Below, piece by piece: positions 46,531 to 59,413 of a stretch of 64,000 nucleotides of DNA (its first letter is position 1; every line of letters starts with the position of its first letter). The notes below the pieces were generated by a model. The model had not been told where the DNA came from, did no database searches, and saw nothing but the letters and a program-made list of their open reading frames with translations. The position numbers were made by a program, and so were the translations under genes. Origin of the DNA: Hyalella azteca (taxonomy: Eukaryota > Arthropoda > Malacostraca > Amphipoda > Hyalellidae); assembly GCF_000764305.2 (NCBI RefSeq), contig NW_025939768.1:62001-126000 (forward strand). Direction: 5' to 3'.

Positions 46531-47950
46531 TGAATTTCCTTACCCCCGCTAAACCGTTAACTTGCACATCGTCGGGCCACTGACGCTTCATTGTTGAACC
46601 AAATTTGATCTCTGAAGATTGAAAATTCCTGAACAATTCACATATTATTCGTTTGGTTACTTTAATGCCTAAATCTTTCTAGTTTAGTCAACTGTAATTT
46701 CGCAAAGAATTGTTATTTGATTGAGTTCAATGTCAAGTTAACTAGAATTGAGTTAAAATAACATACCGAATATTATACGTCACATGTATAAATATGTTTA
46801 AACGTGTAAATATGATTATTTTTGAGTCAAGTGAGCGTTAGAATTCGTGTGAATGGGGGCGATTCCTCGAGGGAAAAGGCATGAGCAAAGTAAACAAGAC
46901 GGCCGGGAAGTGTGGGAAGGAAAAGAAGCCTGACATTCATGAGTCGCTCTCAACAGCTTCACGTGACGGAGGAACCTATAGAGCAACTCAGACTCCGTGA
47001 ACTACAAATTTGATTTCATTTCAGCTCTCGTCACATTTCGGTTAATGGATCGAAATCTATGCAAAGTGTCCCAGCTTCAAAATATGGTAACTGGAGCAGT
47101 TATTATTACTTTGGTACTCCATGGTATTGAGTTATTATTTAATTTGATTATTTCTGGATTACGCAAAGCTTTATTGAATTTAAATTATTGATATTTGTTT
47201 CGCAATCGAACAAATTTTATATCGTATAAACACAGCTAGTTCGTGCCACAGCCCGCATACGTAAGTATTTTATTGTCCTGCCACAAGTCTGCTGAAACCA
47301 AAGAAATGCATGAAATTATTTATTTCAGTGAATTTTCGCAGAAAACTAACCATTAAAATATTTTGATAAAGAAAATTTTTTCTCGTTCGAGGCCTCCACC
47401 ACAGAATTCATTGGCCCTTTAAAGTACATTTCCAGAATTTAAAAACTAAAGGCTCTAGGAACCACCACTCAAGATGACGCTAAAAATTTGATCTTTTCTT
47501 TTAAAAGACACAATAAATATGCATGACAAACCAATTCATAGAGTTAGGTATATATAGAAATTGAATTCAAGTTTAATATTCTAGAAATTAACTTGTATAT
47601 ATAGGCATAATTGACATGATAAGCCATATTTGAAAAATAAGTTACATATAGGATTGTTGAATAATAATTAATGTCGCTCACCCAACATAAAATTCAAAGG
47701 AACAAGATAATTATTTGCACTGTAAAACCCAATAATCCCTAGGAGGCGAACACTCAAGGAAATGAGTGTAACTTTGTCCAAAGCTCTATGGACATCTGTA
47801 CCTTGTGTGTGGGTCATTCTGACTTGGTTTGGCCCGGCAAAAGGGCGTATCAGTGATACGTCCACTCTCTACTCGAGCTGTGAGTTAGAAAGAGTGATAC
47901 TATTTAGAAAATTTTACACATCCATCTTTTTGTGTGAAGAGGAATAAAAA
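46531..47950. other. non-coding, nothing recognised
   Basis: AT-rich DNA with only short frames. Confidence 0.5.
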
Positions 47951-48141
47951 ATAATAAGTTGGATAAGGGTAATAAGTTGGATAAGGATTACTCGAAGAAT
48001 CAACATAGAAAGAATAAGCTAAAATATAAGTTGAAGAATCAGCATAAAAAGAATAAGCTAAAGGATAAGTTGAAGAATTTGTTTAACAAGAACAAGCTAA
48101 AGTATAAGTTGAAGAATCAACATAAAAAAAACAAGTTAAAG
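47951..48141. repeat. ~45-bp A-rich minisatellite
   Basis: AAGAATAAGCTAAARTATAA, then GTTGAAGAATCAACATAAA, repeats about four times, preceded by a short GATAAGG(G/A)-type duplication. The 45-bp period yields a frame with 15-residue lysine-rich repeats (NKLKYKLKNQHKK). The frame is only 76 codons and has no gene context. Confidence 0.9.
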
Positions 48142-49943
48142 GTCTGTGTCAGGGCTGGAGACGCTCACGACGTATTGCCTCGTGTATAGACACCAGCGCG
48201 CGCAGATGTCATCTGTCTCTTCGTCTGTCTCGGGAGCTCTGCCCCTACTGCGTCTCTGACACCAGCTGCTCTGCGTCTCTGACTTGGTTTACTGCGCGTA
48301 TTTACTCTACATAAAATGCCTTCATATTGACGTCTTCACCAACCTAGGATGGATTGTTTTGTGTACGTGCAGACTCTCATTACAATGATCACAAATAGTA
48401 AACTTAACCTAAATGTTTTATCCTTCTATAATTGATGTATTCAATCTACTGTTGTCTATTGTAAATTCGCTCTGAATACATCTATTGTTTGCTACTGAGT
48501 TTAATCTCAGCGAATATAACAGGAACTTGGCAATACGATAATGAAACGAAATTAAAAGTTAATTATAGCGATGACTAAGCTCCTCATCCGATATTCCGCA
48601 TAGGGTCTAATAAGACATTAAAATATTGTAAGCATATTTGAATCCCCTGAACACAATGAGCATCAGTGCATGTCCGTGCTATTTCGAGGGCACACTCATA
48701 TAAATTATCGAGACGTAATCAAAAAAGTAAATATCGATGCACTTTTTGCTCTGTGTGCTTCACTCTGACCCAGTTTGACCCTGACAAAGGTCAGGTATAT
48801 CGGTGCTACGTGTGGAGAGTGTGTCACTATTTGGACAACATAACCCATTCATTTTCTGAGTGGAGATGTGGTAAAAACAGCAGTGTCGTGTACGCGTGTC
48901 AGCGCACACACGTGCCCGTGTCAGCGAACAACGTAATAATTTTAGCCCGCGTCTCAGCCGTGACCACAGCTCGTATATTTAGACCATTAGGAGGCCTTCT
49001 AATGACACGCTTCGACTCCATTAGTGCATGGGGCCACTTGCGGGGCCATGCATTGGGCGTAGGTCACTATATTGGGCACCGCGTTATTGTTACGTCTTGC
49101 TACACACTAAATTAGTTTATTACAACCCTAACAAAAATCAGGGTATGATAGAGACTCTGCCACACTCTCGCTATAGTTGGGGTAAGGTTACAATTAAGCT
49201 CTCAAACGAAAGTATTTTTCCATTTGTTGAGCTGTAACCTTCAATTCTATAATTTAAATTGATCGTAACCTTATTCACCACATTTAATTTTTCAATGAGA
49301 AACGCTTAGCGACAGAACGTATATAGTACCTTGACGTGATATTATGCTCATTATGACGTATAGCATTAAAAACGGAATAATTTTGTGATGAACGTACATT
49401 CATTCAAGATTCGCAAGATCCGATCACCAGAGGCACATTAATGGGTTTTGGGTTTGCAAGATATGCTAATCTCGTATCATGCACGCCGTAATCTTTCCTA
49501 TATCATTCTAATAGCACTTTTGTTTAGATATATTCAAATAATCTTCATTTTAGTTTTATGAGTGACTTTAATCTCTCCAAAACAATATAATATTTAACAG
49601 ACATCCCTTGTACCCATTCAACCAGTCAACCAGTTAATTGTGACGCGTCCTACCGACCTGCCCTTATCCATTATTTCACATCTGCTTGCAAGACCTGGAC
49701 GTATATTTTTTCTCACTTATTCACCAGCCTTAATATGGATAGAAATAAAGTCGCAGACGTCACCACAGCTGTGTGCGATTGGGGGAAATTGCCTTCATTT
49801 TGCTAGTATTCGCGGATCTCGTAAAAGATTCTGAGGCAGTTTCTAAGAAGGTGTCGAGGCGTCCCCTGTATAAGACAACACCCATAACTCAGCATCTCTC
49901 AGCGCCACAATCCTCCCGACTTTCTACCCTGAGCTGCACCAAC
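48142..49943. other. non-coding, one long featureless frame
   Basis: 48666-49115 is open for 149 codons on the + strand from a GTG. It has scattered Cys and His residues but no arrangement I recognise. The first ATG in the region does not improve it. Left uncalled. Confidence 0.4.
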
Positions 49944-50060
49944 ATATAAACCGCACAGTCTGTTGTCGCAAGCTCATCTCTCTACCCTTTTTTTCCCTCT
50001 CGCGGTTTTTATCGAGCTTTTCTGTCTCCCTCGCCGTATTTCATCCTTTTCAAGTAAGTT
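49944..50060 (+). promoter_or_regulatory. possible TATA promoter with short leader exon
   Basis: CATATAAACC (TATA at about 49945) is followed 31 bp later by TCATCTC, then a pyrimidine-rich leader of about 78 nt ending in a near-perfect splice donor (CAA|GTAAGT, 50054). The spacing suits a 5' UTR first exon, but no downstream coding exon can be supported, so chance is a serious alternative. Confidence 0.22.
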
Positions 50061-51764
50061 TATTTCGCTTCGAAGCTATTGCAGGCTTGCGTTTACATGA
50101 AGAGTACCGATTTATTTTTCAATTTTCATATAGATATTATTCTTAATGATGATAAAAGACAAATGTGTGGAGAACCTTTAAAAACCTGAATTCTTTATTT
50201 CATCAGAATTCATGGTAATAAATCCCACTCAGAAGCGATACAAACAATCACACTGTGGTGAGCAAAGCCCCTACGAATCATTGCGAAGGTCAGGCATGAG
50301 GATAAGACGAGCCCAGGTTTTGTGTTGACCTGTGAGGCTCGAACGAGATATTGCTGCTGCCTCTGACCAGGAAACTCCTCATTAGCTGTCGGAAACTGGG
50401 GAGCTGTGGCACTGAGTGAAGCGAAGGGGAATTGGGGAAAGACGGTGCAAGTAAGGGGAATGAAAGAGATTGAAAAATCAAGCTGCAGAGGAAAGAGAAG
50501 CGGTTTTGGGAAACAGAGCAAGCAAGAGGGAAGTAAGTGTGAATAATATGTAGAGAGCAAAGAGAGAGTGAAGAAATTACGAGGAATACGAGATTAAGTG
50601 AAGAAAGGCAGCTGCAAGTGTCATGTGCACAACCATGTTAAAAATCACGCTTTTGACATGTTGTTGATGTTTTCACTTGAAGTGCAGCATGTAACTCGAT
50701 GTTACTCAAACGGCTGCTCTTTTTATTGCCCAGGTGAGGTGACGAAGGAGGATATTGCTGATGTTTTGGCTGAGCTGTAAAGGCATGATTGCGAGGTGTG
50801 TCTCCTGGGTACCGTTACCAGCGAGCTCCTCTAAACAGACCTGGGAAAAAAAGCTTCCTTTTGGGACCGGCGCTCATTGACGCGGGCGTCAATTTGCTTC
50901 CTGAGCTGCGCGGGCGCCGCTGTGTTCTGGGACCGGCGCCCGACAGCGCCAGAATACCGAGTGAATGCTTCTATTGATAGCGAGCTTTACGGCGGGTTTA
51001 TCGACAATCAAAACTGGCTCCTTTTGCCTTATATTTCACCTGAAAATATGCAGATAATTTGTAGAAATGCCGATAGTGCTAACACATGGACCTAATTAAG
51101 CCTGATATTTTGATAAAGTGGTATGGTGCTGTAAATACTTTTAGTTGCGAATAAGAACGAATAAAATTAATTCTATACATATTTTATTCATGTAATTACG
51201 ATTTCAGTCAATTAACTTAAACGAAAATATTTTCATCGTATTGTTTATTATTGTTGTTGCTGCAGTGCGAGCAATTAAATCACGAGGCAATATACATATA
51301 TATATATGAAAGCGTGATCTTTATCGCTCTGCCTTCTATTTTGACCGTTAATTAATGAAGCTGCTTCAAACTAAGACTTTATTGATGGCATCCGTCTAAA
51401 TGAAGAGCACCTGTAACGAGTTGTAGGCACAGTCAGTTTTGCCCTAAATTATTCATGAAGATGACAGATAATAATCAATATTGTACATGCTGATTATATA
51501 CGAACTGAATATATATGAATATACTGAGTATGTAGGAACTGATTCCTCGTGGATAACAGCACTAAATTTTTTCCCAACGGATACTTACTTTTGATCTTTT
51601 TTCCGACAGAGCATCACACGTTAGTGCTATTATCTTGCATTCTGTGAACTAGGTGATATTTTCTGATTGTAACTCGTTGTCTGATCCTGTATTTGCCGAA
51701 ATTATTGTCATTTGTAATATTATACTCATTAAATCCTTTTTATTTTTAATAGAAATTGTGTCCA
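50061..51764. other. non-coding; GC patch with repeated GGGACCGGCGC
   Basis: 50790-50960 is GC-rich and contains GGGACCGGCGC twice, plus the inverted TTGACGC/GCGTCAA pair. 50210-50560 is purine-rich (GGGGAA, GAGAGA). No supported gene. Confidence 0.45.
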
Positions 51765-51855
51765 TATGATGCATTCTATGTATCCTATGATCGATGATCC
51801 ATGTGATCCATTCTATGCCTCCTATATGATCCATGATCCATATGATCCAGAATAT
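51765..51855. repeat. short ATGATCCAT-type repeat
   Basis: CATATGATGCATTCTATG, ATGATCCATGTGATCCATTC and ATGATCCATATGATCC words overlap in tandem with irregular spacing. Confidence 0.75.
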
Positions 51856-52196
51856 GTATCTGAAATATTATCCATTTAATCGTTCTCAAGAATCTACCAG
51901 ATTAAATTACTGACCATAATAAGCGGAAATTTTTTTCCGCATACTCGTCTAATATTTAATAATTGAGAAGAAGAGCGCCTTCATATGAGCGCGCTGAGGC
52001 TCAACGTAATTTCTGCTGAGTCACTCATCTCTCACTGAAGAGCAACACGTTTTTTTTGCAGGGTTTTGCGTGCAATGAGATGCCTCAGAGGCTCGGATCT
52101 ACATACCCCATCAAGTGTGAAAACTTGCAGTAGTTAAAGCGTCTTGCCGAGTTCTCACAAACTGTCCCATGAATAATTACCACGAAATATATATAT
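51856..52196. other. non-coding, nothing recognised
   Basis: Spacer before the 520-bp repeat pair. Confidence 0.5.
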
Positions 52197-52716
52197 AAAT
52201 AATATATGTTTAAAAATTACTTTTTAAAGACAACACTTCCAAAGAATCCAGTGTCTCCAATCTTAAAGATGTACCATGAATTTCTCATTTAATTTTCGAA
52301 TATTAAAAAAAATTAATTTTTCAATTTTTTTCATATATACATTTTTTTAACATATAATTTTTTTTAATTATTTATTCTATCAATTGATTCATGCATTGCC
52401 TCTGACTTCACACAAGTGTGCAAATTTCAGATCAATTAGACAGGTAAAAGTGTGTCATATATCAGTTATAAGATTTGTAGCTGACAAAATTATTTTTTCA
52501 ATTTTTTCAATTTTTTTAATATTGAAAATTTTTTTTTACACTTTAAAATCATTTATTTTGACATTTGATTCATGCATTGTCTCCAATTTCAAACAAGTAT
52601 GCAAAATTTCAGATCGATAGGATAAGTAGAAGTGTTTTAAATTTCGATTGCAAGATTTGTAGCAGACAGACAAACAGACAAACAATTTAGAAGTGAAGTT
52701 AAAGAGAAGTGTTGTA
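52197..52716 (+). mobile_element. 520-bp interspersed repeat, copy A
   Basis: Begins AAATAATATATGTTTAAAAA and ends GAGAAGTGTTGTA, abutting copy B. It contains two related internal modules of about 150-170 bp, each with ATTCATGCATTG, TTTCAGATC and AGATTTGTAGC. The second ends in a CAGACAGACAAACAGACAAAC tract. ACAACACTTC near the start and GAAGTGTTGT at the end are reverse complements. There is no coding frame. Confidence 0.9.
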
Positions 52717-53231
52717 AAATAATATACGTTTAAAAATTACTTTTTAAAGACAACACTTCCAAAGAATCCAGTATCTACAATCTTACAGATGTACAATGAA
52801 TTTCTCATCTAATTTTCGAAAATAAAAAAGTTCATTTTTCAATTTTTTTACTATATATAAATTTTTTAATATATAAATTTTTTTCAAAATTATTTATTCT
52901 GTTAATTGATTCATGCATTGCCTCTGACTTCACACAAGCGTGCAAAATTTCAGATCAATTAGACAGGTAAAAGTATGTCAAATATCAGTTATAAGATTTG
53001 TAGCTGACAAAATTATTTTTTCAATTTTTTTAATATTGAAAAAAAATTTGTAATTTTAAAAATAATTTATTTTGACATTTGATTCATGCATTGTTTCCAA
53101 CTTTAAACAAGTGTGCAAAATTTCAGATCGATAGGATAAGTAGAAGTGTATTAAATTTCGATTACAAGATTTGTAGCAGACAGACAGACAGACAGACAAA
53201 CAAGAAGTGAAGTTAAAGAGAAGTGTTGTAA
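52717..53231 (+). mobile_element. 520-bp interspersed repeat, copy B (tandem to A)
   Basis: Directly follows copy A with no spacer and the same internal order; its tetranucleotide tail is (AGAC)n with fewer AAAC units. It differs from A mainly by substitutions and short A/T indels, about as much as from the inverted copy at 35036-35559. That suggests the three are of similar age rather than A-B being a very recent duplication. Confidence 0.9.
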
Positions 53232-56200
53232 TAAAATACAGTTGCGAATACGAATTCCAAGCACTCAGATGCTCAATTCATATTATTTTGTGTTGTTTCG
53301 GTCTCACTCATATTCATATAGTCATTCTCCAATATGTTTATCATGGTGTCGGCCACCCGCATATAAACACTACGAAAACAAAAGGACTTTCCTCCTTAAT
53401 TTTGTTTCGCTTATATTGGAACGACGAATTCTCTGAAGATACCTCAACGTAATCTGAATACATGTATTTACGCTAGAACGACGCCACTGGTGACAAGTAT
53501 ATCAACACCAGAGTATGGAAATTGACAATTTTAGAATCGATACCACCTATAAATAATAATATTTTTTTAATATTTGCGGTAACTGAAAGAACAACAAGCA
53601 TTGACGTATATGCTACATCAACGCCGTCTTTTAATTGATGCTCGTATTGTAATGATATCGATGTGAGTTATCACAACTAAACGTACAGATAGCCAGAACA
53701 AAGAATGATTAGTGCCTGGCTACCGCTGCTCCAACCAAGCATTCTCATGCAAATGCTTTCTTTGCTTTGAGATCTCACGCCAACTGTGCCGTGTTGACCC
53801 AAGAGTCCAGGGCACACCTCGCTTTTTGTTCGACTAACTTGAATGGCCACAAAATAGCCCTATGACATGCTCAAGTGACTCCCACTCACTCCAACGCTGA
53901 GCCTATATAGACTTCCTTAATCTCCTAAAGACAAAAGTCAAACACAGGCTTAACGAAGCGTGAGCAGCATAGCCATTCGCACACACCCTCCTGCTGGATC
54001 CGGTAACGCGAATTGTCAACGGTCCGTCCGCATGAAGGCATCTTATTTTATTTAATAATTATATTCATGCGACCAGTTCACATTAGACATCTCGGAGTTG
54101 AAAAAATGTTTTAGCATATTTTGAGGTAAAATTAAATGGGCATTTTTCCGCACGTATGCTTCTTATTTGTTTAATAATATAATTATATGCCTGTTGCCAG
54201 CTCACATTAGACATTTCCGATGTTAAAAACATTTTATTTAATAATTTAATAAAGTAAACCTTTATGGAAATTTTTTTATTGACTGAACTTAAAAATGCAG
54301 CGAATATTTTAATATTTCATCTATCTCGTTTTGCACATAATCAACCAATTATTAATACCTTTCACTTGTGCTTTATCGTGTTCATTAAATAATGAAAAGT
54401 TAGTTTCTGTGAGTAAGTGTGTGATGGTACGAAGCATGCGTAGTGTATGTACTGTATATACGCAAGAGGACAGATGCCAGTGCCTCTAATCCGTCACTCG
54501 ATACACTCCAGCTAAACAGGATCAACGGACGCAAAAAGGAAGGCGAGGAGTGCAAACAAAGCGATGCCCACCGCAGGCTTTCACCAAATTTCCAAGGTGG
54601 TATTAGCGATCTCTCTGAACTCAAGGGTCGAAAATCTGTCACTTGAACTGGCTTAGGTTTGCCCGACTTGCTCGAGAGCTCGACTCAATGGTTGGTTGGT
54701 GGCATCCAGTGCCTTCACCTCGAGGTAGTCGTGCAATTTCACCTCATGTACTTGCCCAAAAGAGCCGAAATGAAATGATTGACTTTTAGAGCCGTAGTAA
54801 CACACCAAAATTACCAGCAATATATTGAAAGAGCCAAGGAATTTTTAGATATTTGTTGCCAATTTCTTTACAGGCACGAAGTAATTCACTTAAAGCATAC
54901 GGGGTATCTTTTCGACGCAGGGCCGAAGTTTGGATTCACTCATGACTTGACAGGAATGAAGAAGACCCTTGACAGGACCTCACACCGAGTCTGCTCTTCG
55001 CTCGACTGATGACGATGGCACTCTTGTATGGCTCTCCACATGGTCGTGAGTTGCCCATGCTTAAAAATGTGAGCCTTCAATGCTGGCTCCCAAACAAGGC
55101 ACGGCCGTGGGCATCACAAGCTGCTGGGTAATGCTGGACAGAAGGTCACACGGACTTACCGGATATGGCAAACGAATCAATAAGGAAAACTGATCGTTTC
55201 AAGTCAACGAATTCTGCGCGGAAACTTTTAATCGAATCCATAAATGAAAATGAGTTCCAAACCGAGAACATGTATAAATTATTATTAAATTAATTGGCGT
55301 GATTAATTTCAGCCTCCAAAACTAGAACTCATCCCCTCTAATCGCCGTTATTGTCTTGAATTTTATTGCCTAGTCGCCCGATTATGTCTTACTTTACAGG
55401 AAGCCTCCTTTGTGAAGGATAACCCTTCTTCAAATTTGTTCTGATGGAAACATCCAATACCTCACAAAGAAAATCGTCCAGTTTGGAGTTCAGCGCAGCA
55501 GAAAATTCATTTTCTATGCTTTCATGATCTTGGCGATGTAGAGATCCCGAAAACACACATCAAACGACCGGCTTGCCTGAGCTGCATTGGATGGACGCAC
55601 TCAAGAAGAATCTCCAGAATTCTGCAGCGATCTGCCAAAATTCGACGAAGGCCGGGAATTGTGCGGAGCTGCGCCGACAAAGGCCTGTTCTAAGAGGTCC
55701 TATCAAAATACGGCCCGCTGACCGCACCTTTCAATATCGTAGCAATAATATTTACCAGACCTCGCGCACACACGAATATTGGATGCGACCAAAGCTCAAG
55801 AATGCCGCTTCTCCAGCTATATTCCGTCAGTAATGATAACATAGACTTCAGCACCACAGTCATATAATCAGTATCAATTATTATTATACTTCCGGAAAGC
55901 ACCTCGAACAAGGTTATTTCCGGCTGATGAAGTTGATTATTCAAATGAAATAAATCTACATGTATAGTCACACATATTGGTGAGTTACACCTTGAGCTAG
56001 ACATTTTTGAGCAATTTTGCGAACAAGTGCTTCAATTATGAAAGGTATTGAATTAGAGTATTTAAAACCTGAGGAGTAAAGTAAATAATTGTAAAAAGGA
56101 TACTGTGAATATCTTCATTTGTTTTGCTCTGCGCTGTAGAGCAAATACAGTACAAGAGCGTCGGGTAAAGGCTGTAACTTAATTAAAAACCTCAAGGCCG

Positions 56201-57645
56201 AATGCTGCAGAGAGTCTGCGGAAGGCTTTCTCCCATCTTCGTTACATTTCGCTGCAAGTTTAATAATTGCAGATGACAAATAATTTTACCTTACAAATTA
56301 GAGAATACGAAAAATTCGTTGAAAATATTTTGTGCGAAAATTTAAAAGCCTTTCTGATCTCGTGTTTGTGCATCTAATTTTCATGCAGAGATTAAAAACT
56401 ACGGAAATGAATGATGAGAGGCAAAATGCATTACTTTAAAATTTAAATAGTTTGGGAAAGACTCAATGTTCACCATGTGCATTCGTTCGATTCATAAAAA
56501 TTACCATGTTTATTTATTATGTTTTGTTAGAAATTGTATTTTTCTTTTGCATTACATTGAAATGCTTGGCTGTGTTGACAACTGAAAAAACACCAAATAA
56601 AAACCAGTTCATGAGTTTATAATAAAAGTATTTAATGAATTTGAATTTACATACATATAGCCATTTTTATGTATATATATTCTTAATATCTTGTGTTTCA
56701 CAGGAAGCATATCTACTAAATAAAATTTTGGGCATATACTTTTTTATCATACACTTTCAATATGTTACTTATATTGTACGGTAGAATTTAATCATATGTG
56801 ACTTCATTCAATCATATTACAAGTGTTAAGATTCCTGTACTTCAACAGTCCGACATCTTGATCTACCAAGGCCAGTAGAATAATATAATAAATAAATCAA
56901 GATCTGTTCGAATATAATCAGTATATATGTATAGAACATATTTTTGACATATGTTTATATAGCCTATATGAGTTGTGCGGTAAAGTTAAATAATATAATA
57001 CAAAATAAGAAACAAACATAAATTTGTTCTAACATTCAACCATCCTGGCCTTATTTTGTTCTGGACTTGATGTTAATTAATATAATATTACTATATTGAG
57101 GGACGATTATTTTAATAATATTAGTATTTTAACAAAATTTCGGTTAGCTATCACCTAAATTTATACAAAGGCGAAAATGGCTTCCTCTTTGAGTTACTTC
57201 CTCGTCTTAATGCATAATGTGAAAAATTTTAATTTTGAAGAAGTTATTCACATGACCTGCGTTAATCAACGTATATAAGGAATGCTTTTTATTACGAAGA
57301 GCATATCAATTGTAGTTTACGTTTAATTGGTTTGCTGTGCTTTTCTTGCCGCACGTTGTTGTCATTACAGTTTATTATTTGATTACTTATTACAAGTAAT
57401 TATTAAGATTACATCTTCCACTTGGGTGTGGGGACATGTTTGTGCTACATTTCTGCGCACATACTTTCAAAAAAAGTTAAGAGATCGTAAGTTCAGCAGC
57501 CAATCATTGACGGCCTTTCAAGCGAAATCCACCAATCATAGACAAGAAAATAGAGCGTAAGTACTTACGTTCACTTAGCGAGTTATGAAAGTATGGCCCC
57601 TGTACCGTTCTAAAAATTACGCGACTGCTCAGCGTAATTTAAATT
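53232..57645. other. 4.4-kb stretch with no gene or array
   Basis: Frames of 60-104 codons here have no family signature. A duplicated TAATTATAT...GACCAGTTCACATTAGACATCTC / TAATTATATGCCTGTTGCCAGCTCACATTAGACATTTC pair lies at 54055-54225 (about 125-130 bp apart). Otherwise nothing is recognised. Confidence 0.45.
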
Positions 57646-57698
57646 AAATTAAAGGAAGTTTAATTTATATTCATAATTTAAGGAACTTCCTTTAATTT
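57646..57698. other. perfect 15-bp inverted repeat hairpin
   Basis: AAATTAAAGGAAGTT (57646-57660) and AACTTCCTTTAATTT (57684-57698) flank a 23-base AT loop. The size approaches a microRNA precursor, but the stem is short and matches no microRNA I know. It may equally be a small transposon relic. Confidence 0.6.
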
Positions 57699-59293
57699 TG
57701 AATCATAATACCAAGTCATTATAATTATGTAGGAACTCGGATCAAGATTTTATTTAACTATAGAAAGTGCAGGTGCTATATTTGTGCTTATTTCAATAAT
57801 ATACCCACCATGCCTGAAGGAATATATATATTAATTTTTACCACGTTTCGCCACGTTGAATTTCATGATTTGAAATACTGAGGGAATTTCTAATACGCTT
57901 GTCAATCATACACACGTGCACTTTTTTGCAATAGCTTAAATTTGTTTCATTCTACTGGATAATCGATCATCAAGCATGCTTGTGTTTAATATTTTTAGCG
58001 ACTCACAAGCAAAACTTCAGTTTTTTGCATCATTGCTCAATATATGCTCTGAAATTATTGTGAAACGTTTATCAAAGTTATTAATTCTTTAGTAAATGTT
58101 GGAATTTGTTAATCAGTAACGAGATATACAAGTTAGCATGTGTTTGGATTAACGAATAATGAATAATAGGAACGAATTCTTGCATCGATCGTCATGCAGT
58201 TTAAACCATGTGACTTGTTCTAAATTTTAGATTCATGTTTTATTTTAGTTCACCAGAGCTTGAATCCTGCAATAGTGTAAAAAAATTGATGACCTCAGTC
58301 TCATCCTCCCTTTTTAGGAACTGGTTGTTGGTATTCAAAAGAAATTGAAAACGCAAGAATCAATTCTTTATTTTTAATTTAGTAAGTTACCGTTGTTATC
58401 TTTTATCACTTATAGCTATTCCCGGTAGACAAATAACAACATTCGATTAATTGTTATCTTCCCTTCATTAGGTGTTCTCCTTGGACTAATAACAATAGGA
58501 ATAAAAATGTGTTATCCTTGGAATAATATATGATTATCAATGAGTTCCTTCATATATGCACCGCATGATCGCAGTATTTACATGATGTCCAAAGCTCTTT
58601 TTCCAGTTCTCTCTTGCAGCTCTAATCGGCAGGCATTGATAGCATATATAGACTAATTCGGAAATTCTAAAGTTATTACCCCGATCACTGCTCTTAATGT
58701 CACCCCATTAAACCAACTCGACTGCGTCGAACCGTTTAAAATACTTACGCTTCATTGGTTCAGGTTAAAAAATACGAATTCTGGAAGAGGAAATTGAGAA
58801 CGTTTCCTATTGGTGCGCATGAAGATGAGTTGGACCAATGCACGACCTTGCTTCAAAAGTGCCTTGTGAGTTATTCTTCAAGATAGCCTCACAGTAAGTC
58901 ATGGAAGGGATTCCTGCTTGTTTTTTAATCACATAATCGTATTTTATGACTACAAAATAATTAAATCTCATCTGAGGATTATTTGTACTAGATATACTTT
59001 ATTTAAAAATAAAATCAGTTCGTTAAGTTGAAATTTAATTGACATTTTCTGCGTTCTCGTGACTGTGAACTGCCATTGGTGGAACATTGAACTATGGAAA
59101 GTCCCCACACTGCTAAGGCGCGGCCTGGAACTCACGTGTTCTCTATTGGCTGGAATTGTAGTCTGGACCTGTGAATGGCGGACGCGGTGCATTCCAGACG
59201 CGACCGCCAACTGTAGTGCTCGAACTGGGAGCTGTTCACATGAAGAGACAAACTCTTCTTTTTGACCCTTCCGTACTCACGTTTATTCATAAG
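57699..59293. other. non-coding, nothing recognised
   Basis: AT-rich; short frames without domains. Confidence 0.5.
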
Positions 59294-59413
59294 ATTAATT
59301 TTCGCAAATTAGGTATATCTACACAACTTATTCACTAGATTTAAATTTTCGCTATTAATTTTCGCCAATTATATCTACACAACTAATTCACTAGATTTAA
59401 ATTTTCGCTATTA
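59294..59413. repeat. 60-bp tandem duplication
   Basis: ATTAATTTTCGC starts at 59294 and 59354; both copies continue through TATATCTACACAACT and ATTCACTAGATTTAAATTTTCGCTATT with very few differences, so it is recent. Confidence 0.93.

Noticed and set aside
48666..49115. 149-codon open frame with scattered Cys and His
   Set aside because: It begins at GTG rather than ATG. The Cys/His spacing does not form a known zinc-binding pattern, and a frame of this length can occur by chance in 64 kb.
54721..54745. GAGGTAGT resembling the let-7 start
   Set aside because: Similarity ends after eight bases and there is no precursor hairpin.
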